A DNA stretch of 64,000 nt from VRUE01 sp963712595. Its GTDB lineage: Bacteria; Actinomycetota; Thermoleophilia; Solirubrobacterales; 70-9. A program made the position numbers and the translations under genes. Positions 43,917 through 52,084 of the stretch are shown piece by piece; the first letter of the stretch is position 1, and each line of letters opens with the position of its first letter. The notes below the pieces were generated by a model. It was given only the letters and a program-made list of their open reading frames with translations. It was not told the origin of the DNA and did not search any database. The stretch lies in contig CAVQIM010000001.1 of assembly GCA_963712595.1 (NCBI GenBank), positions 62,001 to 126,000 of the forward strand, read 5' to 3'.

Positions 43917-44408
43917 CTAGCGGAAGAGTGCCGGGGTGCCGGTGACGCCGGCGCGGATGCCGGACTCGAAGTCGCGGCGGACGCGGCTGGCCACCTCGGC
44001 CGAGCGGCGGTCGGCCTCGAAGCGATCGAGGTCGAGGGCGAGCTCCTCGGCCCGCTGCCAGAGATGCGGGTCGTCGACGTGGCCGCGATCGGCGTAGAGC
44101 GAGTCGGCCATCTCGAAGAAGCGTCCCTGCAGCCCGGCCGCCTCGGCGGCGGCGTGCAGCGCAGGCGAGCGCGGGTGCTTACTGGCAACGGGGAAGTGAC
44201 GGAAGACGATTGTCGCCTCGCGCTCGGCGATCTCGAGCCAGGCGGCGGCGCAATGCGGGCAGCCGAGGTCGGCGTAGACGATCAAGTTCGGACCCTCGCC
44301 CCGCCGGTGGTCGTCAGAGCCAACTGGCGGAACTTCCGCGCTGGTCAGTTCAGACAAATTCGGGGTCCGCGGCGAAATTAGCGCGAGGCCGGGGAGGCCG
44401 ATGACCAA
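43917..44408 (-). CDS. DsbA-family thioredoxin-like protein
   Basis: The product of up to 163 residues is a DsbA-like thioredoxin-fold protein. Its active site CPHC sits in YADLGCPHCAA near residue 51, and the cis-proline is in GVTGTPALFR at the very end. It has no clear signal peptide, so it may work in the cytoplasm. The start is uncertain: the TTG at 44408 gives the longest form, and another TTG at 44357 would begin just before SELTS. The peroxiredoxin gene upstream suggests a peroxide/thiol role. Nothing in the sequence identifies a partner. Confidence 0.8.
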   Translation of the reverse strand: MVIGLPGLALISPRTPNLSELTSAEVPPVGSDDHRRGEGPNLIVYADLGCPHCAAAWLEIAEREATIVFRHFPVASKHPRSPALHAAAEAAGLQGRFFEMADSLYADRGHVDDPHLWQRAEELALDLDRFEADRRSAEVASRVRRDFESGIRAGVTGTPALFR

Positions 44409-44430
44409 GCGGGACGGTCACGATACGACT

Positions 44431-44453
44431 CCCGCGTAGCAGCGCTACGCGGG
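44431..44453. other. Perfect 9-bp hairpin between two thiol-protein genes
   Basis: CCCGCGTAG and CTACGCGGG enclose a five-base loop in the 99-bp gap after the peroxiredoxin gene. No T-run follows. It could end or stabilise the rpsO-peroxiredoxin transcript. Confidence 0.5.
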
Positions 44454-44507
44454 ACGTCGGAGAGGGGGCGCATCCGCGCAGCGTCAGCGGCCTCATCCGG
44501 ACCGCGA

Positions 44508-44972
44508 TCATTTCGCCGCGGACCCCGCCAGGGCGTCGAAGATCAGGTTGGCGCCGGGGATCTCGAGCGGCGTCGGCGACTCGTGCACCCACTCGACCGT
44601 GCCCTCCTCGTCGACGAGCACGAGCGAGCGGTTGGCGTGGCCGATCTTCTCGATGTAGGCGCCGTAGGCGCGGGCCACCTCGCCCTTGGGCTCGAAGTCC
44701 GCGAGCAGCGGAGTGTCGAGGCCGAGCTTCTCCTGGAAGGCCTTGTGGGCGAAGCCGCTGTCGACGCTGATCCCGATCATCTGCACGCCCTTGGCCTCGA
44801 TCTCCGGCTTGACCTCCTGGTAGATCGAGAGCTGGTCGGTGCAAACCGGGCTGAAGTCGAGCGGATAGAAGACCAGCAAGACCTTGCCGTCGCGAAAATC
44901 GGAGAGCGAGACCTTCTCCCCGTCCTGGTTTCTCAGGGTGAAGTCGGGCGCCGGCTCACCGGCTTCGATCAT
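44508..44972 (-). CDS. 1-Cys peroxiredoxin (AhpE-like)
   Basis: The 154-residue peroxiredoxin has the active-site segment FYPLDFSPVCTDQL with a single peroxidatic cysteine near residue 44. It has no other cysteine, so it must be recycled by an external thiol, as for mycobacterial AhpE. The Ser in place of the usual Thr two residues before the VC is tolerated in the family. The ATG overlaps the end of rpsO by four bases (ATGA). Lying between rpsO and pnp, it separates a pair usually found together. Confidence 0.92.
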   Translation of the reverse strand: MIEAGEPAPDFTLRNQDGEKVSLSDFRDGKVLLVFYPLDFSPVCTDQLSIYQEVKPEIEAKGVQMIGISVDSGFAHKAFQEKLGLDTPLLADFEPKGEVARAYGAYIEKIGHANRSLVLVDEEGTVEWVHESPTPLEIPGANLIFDALAGSAAK

Positions 44973-45238
44973 CGGCGCAGGCCGAGTTCAGCGACGAGGG
45001 CGCGGTAGCGCTCTAGATCGTGGCGCTCGAGGTAGCGCAGCATGCGGCGGCGCTTGCCGACCAGCATCAGCAGGCCGCGGCGCGAGTGATGGTCCTTCGC
45101 GTGCGTGCGCAGGTGCTCGGTGAGTTCGTTGATCCGCTCGGTGAGCAGGGCGACCTGGACCTCGGCGGAGCCGGTGTCGCCATCGGCGCGACCGTACTTG
45201 CCGATCAGCTCGCTTTTTTTCTCCTTGGTCAGGCTCAT
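44969..45238 (-). CDS. rpsO: 30S ribosomal protein S15
   Basis: S15 binds the central domain of 16S rRNA early in assembly. The 89-residue product has the complete four-helix fold, with TGSAEVQVALLTERI and HSRRGLLMLVGKRRRMLRYL. The start MSLTKEKK at 45238 gives the normal length. An open frame 18 codons further upstream is not conserved in type. No good ribosome-binding site is visible. It is the last gene of the translation cluster running from rimP, and ribF lies 31 bp upstream. Confidence 0.97.
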   Translation of the reverse strand: MSLTKEKKSELIGKYGRADGDTGSAEVQVALLTERINELTEHLRTHAKDHHSRRGLLMLVGKRRRMLRYLERHDLERYRALVAELGLRR

Positions 45239-45269
45239 CTCGAAAAAAGTGCCGCGCCCCAGGTGGAGC

Positions 45270-46157
45270 TCACGGCCGCTGGAAGCTAGCACAGACGCGC
45301 TTTGCGTCCTCGACGTCGGCGCGCATCTGGGCGATCAGCTCCTCGACGCTGGCGAAGCGTTTCTCGCCCCGCAGGCGGGCGACGAAGGCGACGCGCAAGA
45401 TCGTCCCGTAGAGGTCCTCCTCGTGGTCGATCAAGTAGGTCTCGATCAGGACGCCGCGGCCTGTCTCGAAGGTCGGGCGCACACCGACGTTGACCGCGGC
45501 GGGAACACCGTTGGCAAAAGCCGCGTAGACCCCGTGTCCCGGAATCGCGAGGCGGTCGTCCGGGACCAGATTGGCAGTTGGGAAGCCGAGCTCGCGGCCG
45601 CGCTGGTCGCCGCTCACCACTTCGCCCTCGACCATGAAAGGCGCCCCGAGGCAGTGGCGGGCGCCCTCCATGTCGCCAGCCGCGATCAGCGCCCTGATCC
45701 TGGTCGAGGAGACGGTCTCCCCGTCGACCTCGACCAGCGGCACGACGCGGGTCTCGAATTCGGCGTGCCTCGCCAGCATCGCCGGGTCGCCCTGCGCTTT
45801 GGCGCCAAAGCGGAAGTTCTCGCCGACCGAGACCCGCTCGGCGCCGAGGCGTTCGACCAGCACCCCCTCGATGAACTGCTCGGCGCTGCGCCCGGCGAAC
45901 TCCTGGTCGAACGGGATTACGACCAGCTCGCGCACGCCGAGCCCCTCGATCACGTCGCGCTTGACCCCGAAGGGCATGATCAGCTTCGGCAGCGCGGCCG
46001 GGTGGAGGACCTCCAGCGGGTGGGGGTCGAACGTGAGCACCGTGTCCGCCCCCTCGATCACCGCCTGGTGCCCCCGATGCACCCCGTCGAAGGTCCCAAT
46101 CGCAACATGCCGTGGCCGCGGCTCCGCATCCGGCAGCGATGTCACCTGGATGCTCAT
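45270..46157 (-). CDS. ribF: Bifunctional riboflavin kinase/FMN adenylyltransferase
   Basis: RibF makes FMN and FAD from riboflavin. The 295-residue protein has the N-terminal adenylyltransferase domain, with AIGTFDGVHRGHQ near 20 and TFDPHPLEVL near 42. The C-terminal flavokinase has GRELGFPTANL near 190 and the Glu in VLIETYLIDH. The first helix after GHQ is about nine residues shorter than usual (GHQAVIEGADTVLTF), which is odd but leaves the motifs. The gap to truB holds a family D repeat. Confidence 0.94.
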   Translation of the reverse strand: MSIQVTSLPDAEPRPRHVAIGTFDGVHRGHQAVIEGADTVLTFDPHPLEVLHPAALPKLIMPFGVKRDVIEGLGVRELVVIPFDQEFAGRSAEQFIEGVLVERLGAERVSVGENFRFGAKAQGDPAMLARHAEFETRVVPLVEVDGETVSSTRIRALIAAGDMEGARHCLGAPFMVEGEVVSGDQRGRELGFPTANLVPDDRLAIPGHGVYAAFANGVPAAVNVGVRPTFETGRGVLIETYLIDHEEDLYGTILRVAFVARLRGEKRFASVEELIAQMRADVEDAKRVCASFQRP

Positions 46158-46165
46158 CGCAGTCC

Positions 46166-46214
46166 CTTCCGGTGCGCTTTATGTGGGCATAGACCGCAAA
46201 AGGCGCACTGGAAG
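46166..46214. repeat. Small palindromic repeat, family D (copy 2)
   Basis: The arms CTTCCGGTGCGCTTTA and AAAGGCGCACTGGAAG pair with two wobble positions. The inner stem TGTGG/CCGCA encloses GCATAGA. It fills the gap between ribF and truB and ends one base before the truB stop triplet. On the same strand, copy 3 at 61.2 kb is nearly identical in arms and inner stem. Confidence 0.8.
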
Positions 46215-46215
46215 C

Positions 46216-46866
46216 TCATCGGAGGGCCTGCGCGGTTGCGGGGACCAGCTCGGGGAGTTGGTGCAGGTCGATTTCTTCGCCGGCGTCCTCGATGCGGAAG
46301 GGGCCGATCGCGGTGCGGCGCAGCTCGGCGCAGTAGGCGTCGTCGAGCGTCTCGATCAGCGTGCGGACGTAGGTCCCGGTTGAGCACTCGATCTCGTATT
46401 CGGCGCTCCCAGCCTGGTTGTCCAGCAGGTCGGCACGGTAGACCTCGATCTCCCGCTCCGGGGTCTCAACCGTTTCGCCGCGATGCGCCTTGCGGTAAAG
46501 GCGCTCGCCGCCGACGCGCACCGCCGAGGTCATCGGCACCCGCTGGCGAACCCTTCCCGTCGGCAGATCCAGCGACGCCGGCATCCGCCCGGTCTCCGTC
46601 AGCTCGCCGTCTGGGTCTCCCGTGCTGGAATGCCAGCCGAGACGCGCCCGGGCGCGGTAGGTCTTCGGCAGCTCGGTGAGGAAGCGCTGCAGGCGGGTGG
46701 CGCGACCGAGCAGGACCAGCAACAAGCCGGTGGCGAACGGGTCCAGGGTGCCCGCGTGGCCCGCTTTGCAGCCGTGCTCTCGGCGCACTCGCATCACCAG
46801 GTCGTGCGAGGTTATCCCGGCCGGCTTGTCGCAGAGGAGCACGCTGCCCTCGCCCGCTCCGGCCAC
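46216..46866 (-). CDS. truB: tRNA pseudouridine-55 synthase, short form
   Basis: TruB makes pseudouridine 55 in the T-arm of tRNA. The 216-residue protein has the start motif LLCDKPAGITSHD, the catalytic Asp in GHAGTLDPFATGLL near 42, and RARLGWHSSTGDPDG and STGTYVRTL. The catalytic domain looks complete, but the C-terminal domain found in most bacterial enzymes (about 300 residues in total) is missing. The stop abuts a family D repeat. The start lies two bases after the nrnA stop. Confidence 0.93.
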   Translation of the reverse strand: MAGAGEGSVLLCDKPAGITSHDLVMRVRREHGCKAGHAGTLDPFATGLLLVLLGRATRLQRFLTELPKTYRARARLGWHSSTGDPDGELTETGRMPASLDLPTGRVRQRVPMTSAVRVGGERLYRKAHRGETVETPEREIEVYRADLLDNQAGSAEYEIECSTGTYVRTLIETLDDAYCAELRRTAIGPFRIEDAGEEIDLHQLPELVPATAQALR

Positions 46867-46868
46867 GA

Positions 46869-47873
46869 TCAGGACCCGAACTGGGCGTCGACCTCTCCGC
46901 AGAGAAAGGCGACCAGCTCGTCGAGCTCGAGGTCGGTAGAGAAGCCGGCGGCACGTTTGTGCCCCCCGCCACCGTGCCTGCGGGCGATCGCCGAGACATC
47001 GATGTCGCCGCCGCTGGCGCGCAGGCTGACCTTGCGCGCGGCGCGGCCGCGGTCGCCCTGGTCGCGGATCAGCGCCGCGACCTTCGAGCCCTCGACCGAG
47101 CGCAGGTGGTCGATGATCCCCTCGGTCATCTCCTCGCCTGCCCCGCTCGCCTCATAGTCGGCGGCCGTGACGTAGGCAAGCACCAGCCGGTCGCCGCAGT
47201 GGCGCTGGATGCCGTCGAGGGCGCGCGAGACGAGGCGCAGCTTCTCGATCGGCACGTGCTCGTAGAGGCGGCGGTAGGTTTCGTCGACGGCGACGCCTGC
47301 GTCGATCAGCTCCGCCGCGATCCGGTGCGTGCCGGCGTTCGTGTTCTCGTACATGAACTTGCCCGTGTCGGTGACGAGGCCGACGTAGAGCGCGGCGGCC
47401 ATCTCGGCGGTGATTTCGGCGCCGAGCAGGATCGCCAGCCGGTAGACGATCTCGGCGGTGCAGGAGGCACCGACGTCGACCAGGTTGATGTCGCCGAAGA
47501 GGGTGTTGTCGTGGTGGTGGTCGACGTTGATCGTGAAGTTCTCGCCCGAGCTGAGGAAGTCGACCGGCATGCGGTCGATGTTGCCGCAGTCGAGGAAGAT
47601 CACGGTGCGATCGGCCATGTCCGCGGGTGCCTCGTGGAAGACCTCCTCCAGGGGCAGGAATCGATACTCGATCGGCAGCGGGAACTCCTTCGCGGCCATG
47701 AACATCACCGAGTCCTTGCCGAGCTGGGTGAGCAGGTTGTGCATGCCCAGCAGCGAGCCAAGCGCGTCCCCGTCGGGCCCCTCGTGGGCGGTGAGCAGGA
47801 AGCGATCGCGGGCGCGGAGCTCGTTCGCCACCTGCTCGATCGCCGCCGGCGCCACCCCGGTCGCGTCGCTCAC
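46869..47873 (-). CDS. nrnA: DHH/DHHA1 phosphoesterase (NrnA-like oligoribonuclease)
   Basis: NrnA-type enzymes degrade nanoRNA and pAp. The 334-residue protein has the metal motifs HEGPDGDALGS near 30 and FLDCGN near 95. The namesake VDHHHDN lies near 117 and VTDTGKF near 167. The DHHA1 domain has the Gly/His motif RRHGGGGHKRAAG near 305. The GTG overlaps the rbfA stop (GTGA). Its place between rbfA and truB is the standard Gram-positive arrangement. Confidence 0.94.
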   Translation of the reverse strand: MSDATGVAPAAIEQVANELRARDRFLLTAHEGPDGDALGSLLGMHNLLTQLGKDSVMFMAAKEFPLPIEYRFLPLEEVFHEAPADMADRTVIFLDCGNIDRMPVDFLSSGENFTINVDHHHDNTLFGDINLVDVGASCTAEIVYRLAILLGAEITAEMAAALYVGLVTDTGKFMYENTNAGTHRIAAELIDAGVAVDETYRRLYEHVPIEKLRLVSRALDGIQRHCGDRLVLAYVTAADYEASGAGEEMTEGIIDHLRSVEGSKVAALIRDQGDRGRAARKVSLRASGGDIDVSAIARRHGGGGHKRAAGFSTDLELDELVAFLCGEVDAQFGS

Positions 47874-48211
47874 GCTTCCCCTTCCTCATCGAGCAGGCGC
47901 GATATGCGCATTCCCTGCTCAACCGTCTCGTCGTAATGGAAGGAGAGGGTCGGCGTGCGCTTCATCCGCGTCTCGGCCGCGACCTTCGACTGAAGCACGC
48001 CGTGCGATGAGCGCAGCCCGGTCAGGGTTTCCTCGCGCTCCTGCTCGGAGCCGAGCACGCTGACGTACACCTTGGCGGCGCGCAGGTCGGGGCTGGTCTC
48101 AACCGAGGTCACGGTTACGAAGCCGATGCGGGGATCGCTGAGCTCGGCGATGGTCGCGCCGATCACCTCTCGAAGCACCTCGTTGATGCGGCGCATGCGA
48201 GGGGTGGCCAT
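47870..48211 (-). CDS. rbfA: Ribosome-binding factor A
   Basis: RbfA helps mature the 5' end of 16S rRNA in 30S assembly. The 113-residue KH-like protein has RMRRINEVLREVIGATI near the start and DPRIGFVTVTSVETSPDL near 30, with the terminal TLSFHYDETVEQGMRI. I start at ATG 48211 because the family begins there; the upstream part of the frame falls in an inverted repeat. It overlaps nrnA by four bases. Confidence 0.95.
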   Translation of the reverse strand: MATPRMRRINEVLREVIGATIAELSDPRIGFVTVTSVETSPDLRAAKVYVSVLGSEQEREETLTGLRSSHGVLQSKVAAETRMKRTPTLSFHYDETVEQGMRISRLLDEEGEA

Positions 48212-48214
48212 CTT

Positions 48215-48378
48215 AGTGGCTGTCGGGGAATCCGCGCGTGCGGCTGGCGAGGGCCGGACCGAGCGGGGGTAGGACGCAGGGAGGCCGAATGGCAGCGCCA
48301 TTTGGCCGACCGAGGACGCCGCCCCGCGAAGTGTGTCCGGCGCCGCCAGGCGTGCGTGGGGATTCCCTGACAGCCACT
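48215..48378. repeat. Palindromic repeat, family F (copy 2), long arms
   Basis: Arms of about 45 bases (48215-48259 and 48335-48378) pair imperfectly but extensively, beginning AGTGGCTGTC against GACAGCCACT. The centre holds AGGACGCAGGGAG (48271-48283) and CGACCGAGGACGC (48307-48319), as at 26.9 kb. A GGCCGAATGGC/GCCATTTGGCC stem lies between them. It fills the whole infB-rbfA gap from the infB stop triplet to four bases before the rbfA start. Confidence 0.8.
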
Positions 48379-50591
48379 TACTCCAGCGTCTGCTCGACCT
48401 GCTTCGTCTCGAAGAACTCCAACATGTCGCCCTCCTTGACGTCAGCGTAGCCGTCGAGGACGATGCCGCACTCCTGGCCCTCCTCGACTTCCTGCACGTT
48501 GTCTTTGAAGCGGCGCAGGGAGCCGAGCTTGCCGTCCCAGATCACCGTGCCCTCGCGCACCAGGCGAACGTTGGCAGTGCGTGTGACCTTGCCCTCGGTG
48601 ACGATGCAGCCGGCGATGCGCCCGACCTTGGAGGCCTTGAAGGTCTGTTTGATCTCGGCCTCACCGAGCGTCTCCTCGACCTCGATCGCCTCCAGCATGC
48701 CCTCCATCGCGTTGCGCAGGTCTTCGGTGATTTTGTAGATCACCGAGTAGGTGCGGACGTCGACGCCCTCGCGCTCGGCGGCGCGGCGGGCGTCTGCGAG
48801 CGGGCGCACGTTGAAGCCGATGATGATCGCGTCGGAGGCTGAGGCCAGCATCACGTCGGACTCGTTGATGCCGCCCGTCTGCGAGTGGATGATGTTGATC
48901 CCGACCTGCTCCTGGGGGACCTTGGCGATCTCGTCCTGGAGCGCCTCGAGCGAGCCGGCGACGTCGGCCTTGAGCACGATGTTGAGCTCCTTGATCTCGC
49001 CCTCCTGGACGCGCGAGAAGACCTCCTCGAGGCTGACCTTGCGCGCCTGGCGGCGAGCCAGGGCCTCGGTCTTGAGCCGGTTGGCGCGCTCCTGGGCGTC
49101 CTGGCGGGCGCGGCGGTCGTTCTCGACCGCACGCACGAACTCGCCGGCGTCGGCGACACCGTCGAAGCCGAGCACCTCGACCGGCATTCCCGGCCCGGCG
49201 CTCTGCACGCGCTTGCCGGTGAAGTCGTGCATCGCCCGAACACGGCCCCACTGCGGCCCGGCGACGAGCGAGTCGCCGACCTTCAGCGTGCCGCGCTGGA
49301 CCAGGATCGTGACCACGGGGCCGCGGCCGGGATCGAGCTGGGACTCGACCACCGTGCCCGAGGCAGGTGCGTCCGGGTTCGCGCCAAGTTCCTCCAGCTC
49401 GGTGACGAGCAAGATCATCTCGAGCAGCTTGTCGAGGCCTTCGTGGGTCTTGGCGGATACGTCGACGTAGACCGTTTCCCCGCCCCAGTCCTCCGGAGTG
49501 AGGCCGTCGGCGGCGAGCTCGTTGCGGACGCGGTCGGGCTGAGCGCCCTCCTTGTCGATCTTGTTGACAGCGATCAGGATCGGCACGTCGGCGGCGCGCG
49601 CGTGGTCGATCGCCTCTTTGGTCTGGGGCATGACGCCGTCGTCGGCGGCGACCACGACGACGGCTATGTCGGTGACCTTGGCGCCGCGGGCACGCATCGC
49701 GGTGAAGGCGGCGTGGCCCGGCGTGTCGAGGAAGGTGATCGTTTTCTCGTCGTGGTGGACCTGGTACGCGCCGATGTGCTGGGTGATGCCGCCGGCCTCG
49801 CCCGCGGCGACCTCGGTCTCGCGGATCGCGTCCAGCAGCGAGGTCTTGCCGTGGTCGACGTGACCCATGATCGTGACCACGGGCGGTCGGTCGGCCAGCT
49901 CCTCGTCGGTGTCCTCGAACTCCGGGGCCTCTGGCTCCTCGTCGGCGGCGGTGACGATCTCGAGCTTGCGGTCGTACTCGTCGGCGATCGCGGCGATCGA
50001 CTCGTCGGTGAGGGTCTGCGTGAGGGTCGCCATCTCCCCCATCGTCATCAGCTTCTTGATCACCTCGGCGCTGCCCAGGCCGAGCAGCTCGGCAACCTCG
50101 CGCACGGTCGCCCCCGAGGGAACCTTCGTCGCCTCGGGCTCCACCTCGGCGGCTTTGGGCGGCGGCTCCTCCAGCAGCGGCCGGCGGCGGCGTCCCCCGC
50201 GCCTGCGCGGTGGGCGCTGCGGCGGCGGTCCGCCCATCTGGTCGCGGCGGGCTGCCTGCGAATCGATCACGACCCGCCGCTTTTTCCCGCTGGCTCCGCC
50301 CCCTCCGCCGCCGGCGGCCGGTTTGGCAGCGGGGCGCACGGGACCTTTCGATGCTCCTGCCGCTGGCTTCGCGGCGGGCTTTGGCGCTGGTGTGGCAGCG
50401 GGATTGGGCTTCGTGGCGGTGGCGGCTCCGCCATCCCCTTTCGCAGCCTTGATCGCCTTCAGCGCATCGGCCTCCTCGACGCTGGAAGCCGCGGCTTTCG
50501 CCTCGATCCCAGCGCTCTTCAGCGTCTCGAGCAGCTCCTTGCTGCTCAGGCCCTGCGCTTTAGCAATCTCGTGAACCCGTTTTTTCGCCAC
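48378..50591 (-). CDS. infB: Translation initiation factor IF-2
   Basis: IF-2 is the GTPase that brings initiator tRNA to the 30S subunit. The 737-residue protein has an N-terminal IF2_N domain, a low-complexity Ala/Pro/Lys linker (about 50-110) and an Arg-rich stretch with PPRRRGGRRRRP. A second IF2_N domain follows (about 160-205). The G domain has GHVDHGKT (243-250), DTPGH near 294 and NKID near 348. Domains II-IV run to the end. The start lies one base from the nusA stop. A long inverted repeat separates it from rbfA. Confidence 0.97.
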   Translation of the reverse strand: MAKKRVHEIAKAQGLSSKELLETLKSAGIEAKAAASSVEEADALKAIKAAKGDGGAATATKPNPAATPAPKPAAKPAAGASKGPVRPAAKPAAGGGGGGASGKKRRVVIDSQAARRDQMGGPPPQRPPRRRGGRRRRPLLEEPPPKAAEVEPEATKVPSGATVREVAELLGLGSAEVIKKLMTMGEMATLTQTLTDESIAAIADEYDRKLEIVTAADEEPEAPEFEDTDEELADRPPVVTIMGHVDHGKTSLLDAIRETEVAAGEAGGITQHIGAYQVHHDEKTITFLDTPGHAAFTAMRARGAKVTDIAVVVVAADDGVMPQTKEAIDHARAADVPILIAVNKIDKEGAQPDRVRNELAADGLTPEDWGGETVYVDVSAKTHEGLDKLLEMILLVTELEELGANPDAPASGTVVESQLDPGRGPVVTILVQRGTLKVGDSLVAGPQWGRVRAMHDFTGKRVQSAGPGMPVEVLGFDGVADAGEFVRAVENDRRARQDAQERANRLKTEALARRQARKVSLEEVFSRVQEGEIKELNIVLKADVAGSLEALQDEIAKVPQEQVGINIIHSQTGGINESDVMLASASDAIIIGFNVRPLADARRAAEREGVDVRTYSVIYKITEDLRNAMEGMLEAIEVEETLGEAEIKQTFKASKVGRIAGCIVTEGKVTRTANVRLVREGTVIWDGKLGSLRRFKDNVQEVEEGQECGIVLDGYADVKEGDMLEFFETKQVEQTLE

Positions 50592-52084
50592 TAGGACTGC
50601 TCTGCCTCCTCGGCTACCGGCTCCGCCTCGGGAGCCTCGTCCTGGGGCTCCTCGGTTGCCTCTTCGGCGGAATCCGAAGCTGGCTCGTCTGGGCTCTCGG
50701 CGGGCTCCTCCTCGACGAACTCCGATGCCGCCCGCTCGACGATCTCCGCCACCTGGCCCTCGTCGGCGTCGGGATCGGCGAGGATCTCTACCTCGGTTTC
50801 GGACACGGATGCGAGGATCGCCATCTGGTTGGTCTCGAAGCGGCTCAGTGCCTGATGCTGGGGCAGGCCGCAGTAGGTCGATTCGGCGATCGCGGCGTTG
50901 GGACAGCGCCGCCCGTTCGAGAGCACCGCCATGCAGCGCCCGTCGAACGTTTCTTCGCCCTCGTACTCGACGTCCTGGTCCTCCTGGGAGAACTCGGTCT
51001 CGGACTTGATGTCGACTCGCCAGCCGGTCAGGCGAGCGGCGAGGCGGGCGTTCTGGCCGTCGCGGCCGATCGCCAGCGAGAGCTGGTCGTCGGGGACGAT
51101 CACGGTCGCCTGGCGCTCGTCGTCGTCGACGATCACCTCGCGCACGCGCGCCGGAGATAGCGCCTTGGCGACGAAGCGGGCGGGCTCGTCGTTGTGGGGA
51201 ATGATGTCGATCTTCTCGCCGCGAAGCTCGGAGACGACCATCCGCACCCGGGAGCCGCGTGGGCCGACACAGGCGCCGACCGGGTCGACGCCGTCGGCGT
51301 GGGAGATCACCGCGATCTTCGAGCGGTACCCCGGCTCGCGGGCCACGCCGACGATCTCGACCAGCTTGTCGGCGATCTCGGGGACCTCCATTTCGAACAG
51401 CTTCTTGATCAGCTCCGGACTGCGCCGCGAGACCACGATCGCCGGGCCTTTGGTCGAGTCGGAGACGTCGGTGATCACGGCCTTTACCCGCATTCCGTGG
51501 TCGTAGCGCTCGTTGTAGACCTGCTCGGACTTGGGCAGCAGCGCCTCGACCCGCTCGCGCAGCTGCACCAGCGTGTAGCGCTTGTCGGACTGCTGGATGA
51601 TCCCCGTGATCAGCTCTCCAACCCGGTCCTGATACTCGTCGAACATCATCATCCGTTCGGCCTCGCGGATCCGCTGCAGGATCACCTGCTTCGCGGTCTG
51701 GGCGGCGATGCGGCCGAAGTCTTCGGGGGTGACGTCGCGAGTGGAGATCTGGTCCTCGTAGGGAGCGATCATCTCCGGGTCGAGCTCGGGGTCCTCGGGC
51801 TCGCGCAACTCCCCGGTTTCTGGGTCGATCTCGCGCTCTTCCTCCTCCTGGGCCTCGGCGGCCTCGGCGAGCAGCTTCTCCTCCAGCTCCGGCGGCAGGA
51901 TCAGTTCGAAGACGCGGAAGTCGCCGGTTTCGTGATCGAGGTCGACGCGGGCGTATTTGGCCGCTTCGGGCGTCCTCTTGTAGGCGGAGAGAAGCGCGTC
52001 CTCGAGCGCGTCCATCAACTTGTCGGCGGAGATCCCCTTCTCCTGCTCGAGCGCCTTGACTGCTTCGACGATCTCCTTGCTCAC
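50591..52084 (-). CDS. nusA: Transcription factor NusA with a C-terminal Cys/His motif
   Basis: NusA controls pausing, termination and antitermination. The 497-residue protein has the N-terminal RNA-polymerase domain (to about 165, with an acidic insert near 75-105), S1 (about 185-250) and two KH domains (about 255-370). An unusual tail follows. Cys384, Cys394, Cys405 and His410, in RCMAVLSNGRRC and STYCGLPQH, could bind zinc. A helical piece and a Glu/Ala/Pro-rich acidic end come next. The motif resembles a small C-x9-C-x10-C-x4-H domain seen in unrelated proteins. The GTG overlaps the rimP stop (GTGA). Confidence 0.95.
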   Translation of the reverse strand: MSKEIVEAVKALEQEKGISADKLMDALEDALLSAYKRTPEAAKYARVDLDHETGDFRVFELILPPELEEKLLAEAAEAQEEEEREIDPETGELREPEDPELDPEMIAPYEDQISTRDVTPEDFGRIAAQTAKQVILQRIREAERMMMFDEYQDRVGELITGIIQQSDKRYTLVQLRERVEALLPKSEQVYNERYDHGMRVKAVITDVSDSTKGPAIVVSRRSPELIKKLFEMEVPEIADKLVEIVGVAREPGYRSKIAVISHADGVDPVGACVGPRGSRVRMVVSELRGEKIDIIPHNDEPARFVAKALSPARVREVIVDDDERQATVIVPDDQLSLAIGRDGQNARLAARLTGWRVDIKSETEFSQEDQDVEYEGEETFDGRCMAVLSNGRRCPNAAIAESTYCGLPQHQALSRFETNQMAILASVSETEVEILADPDADEGQVAEIVERAASEFVEEEPAESPDEPASDSAEEATEEPQDEAPEAEPVAEEAEQS

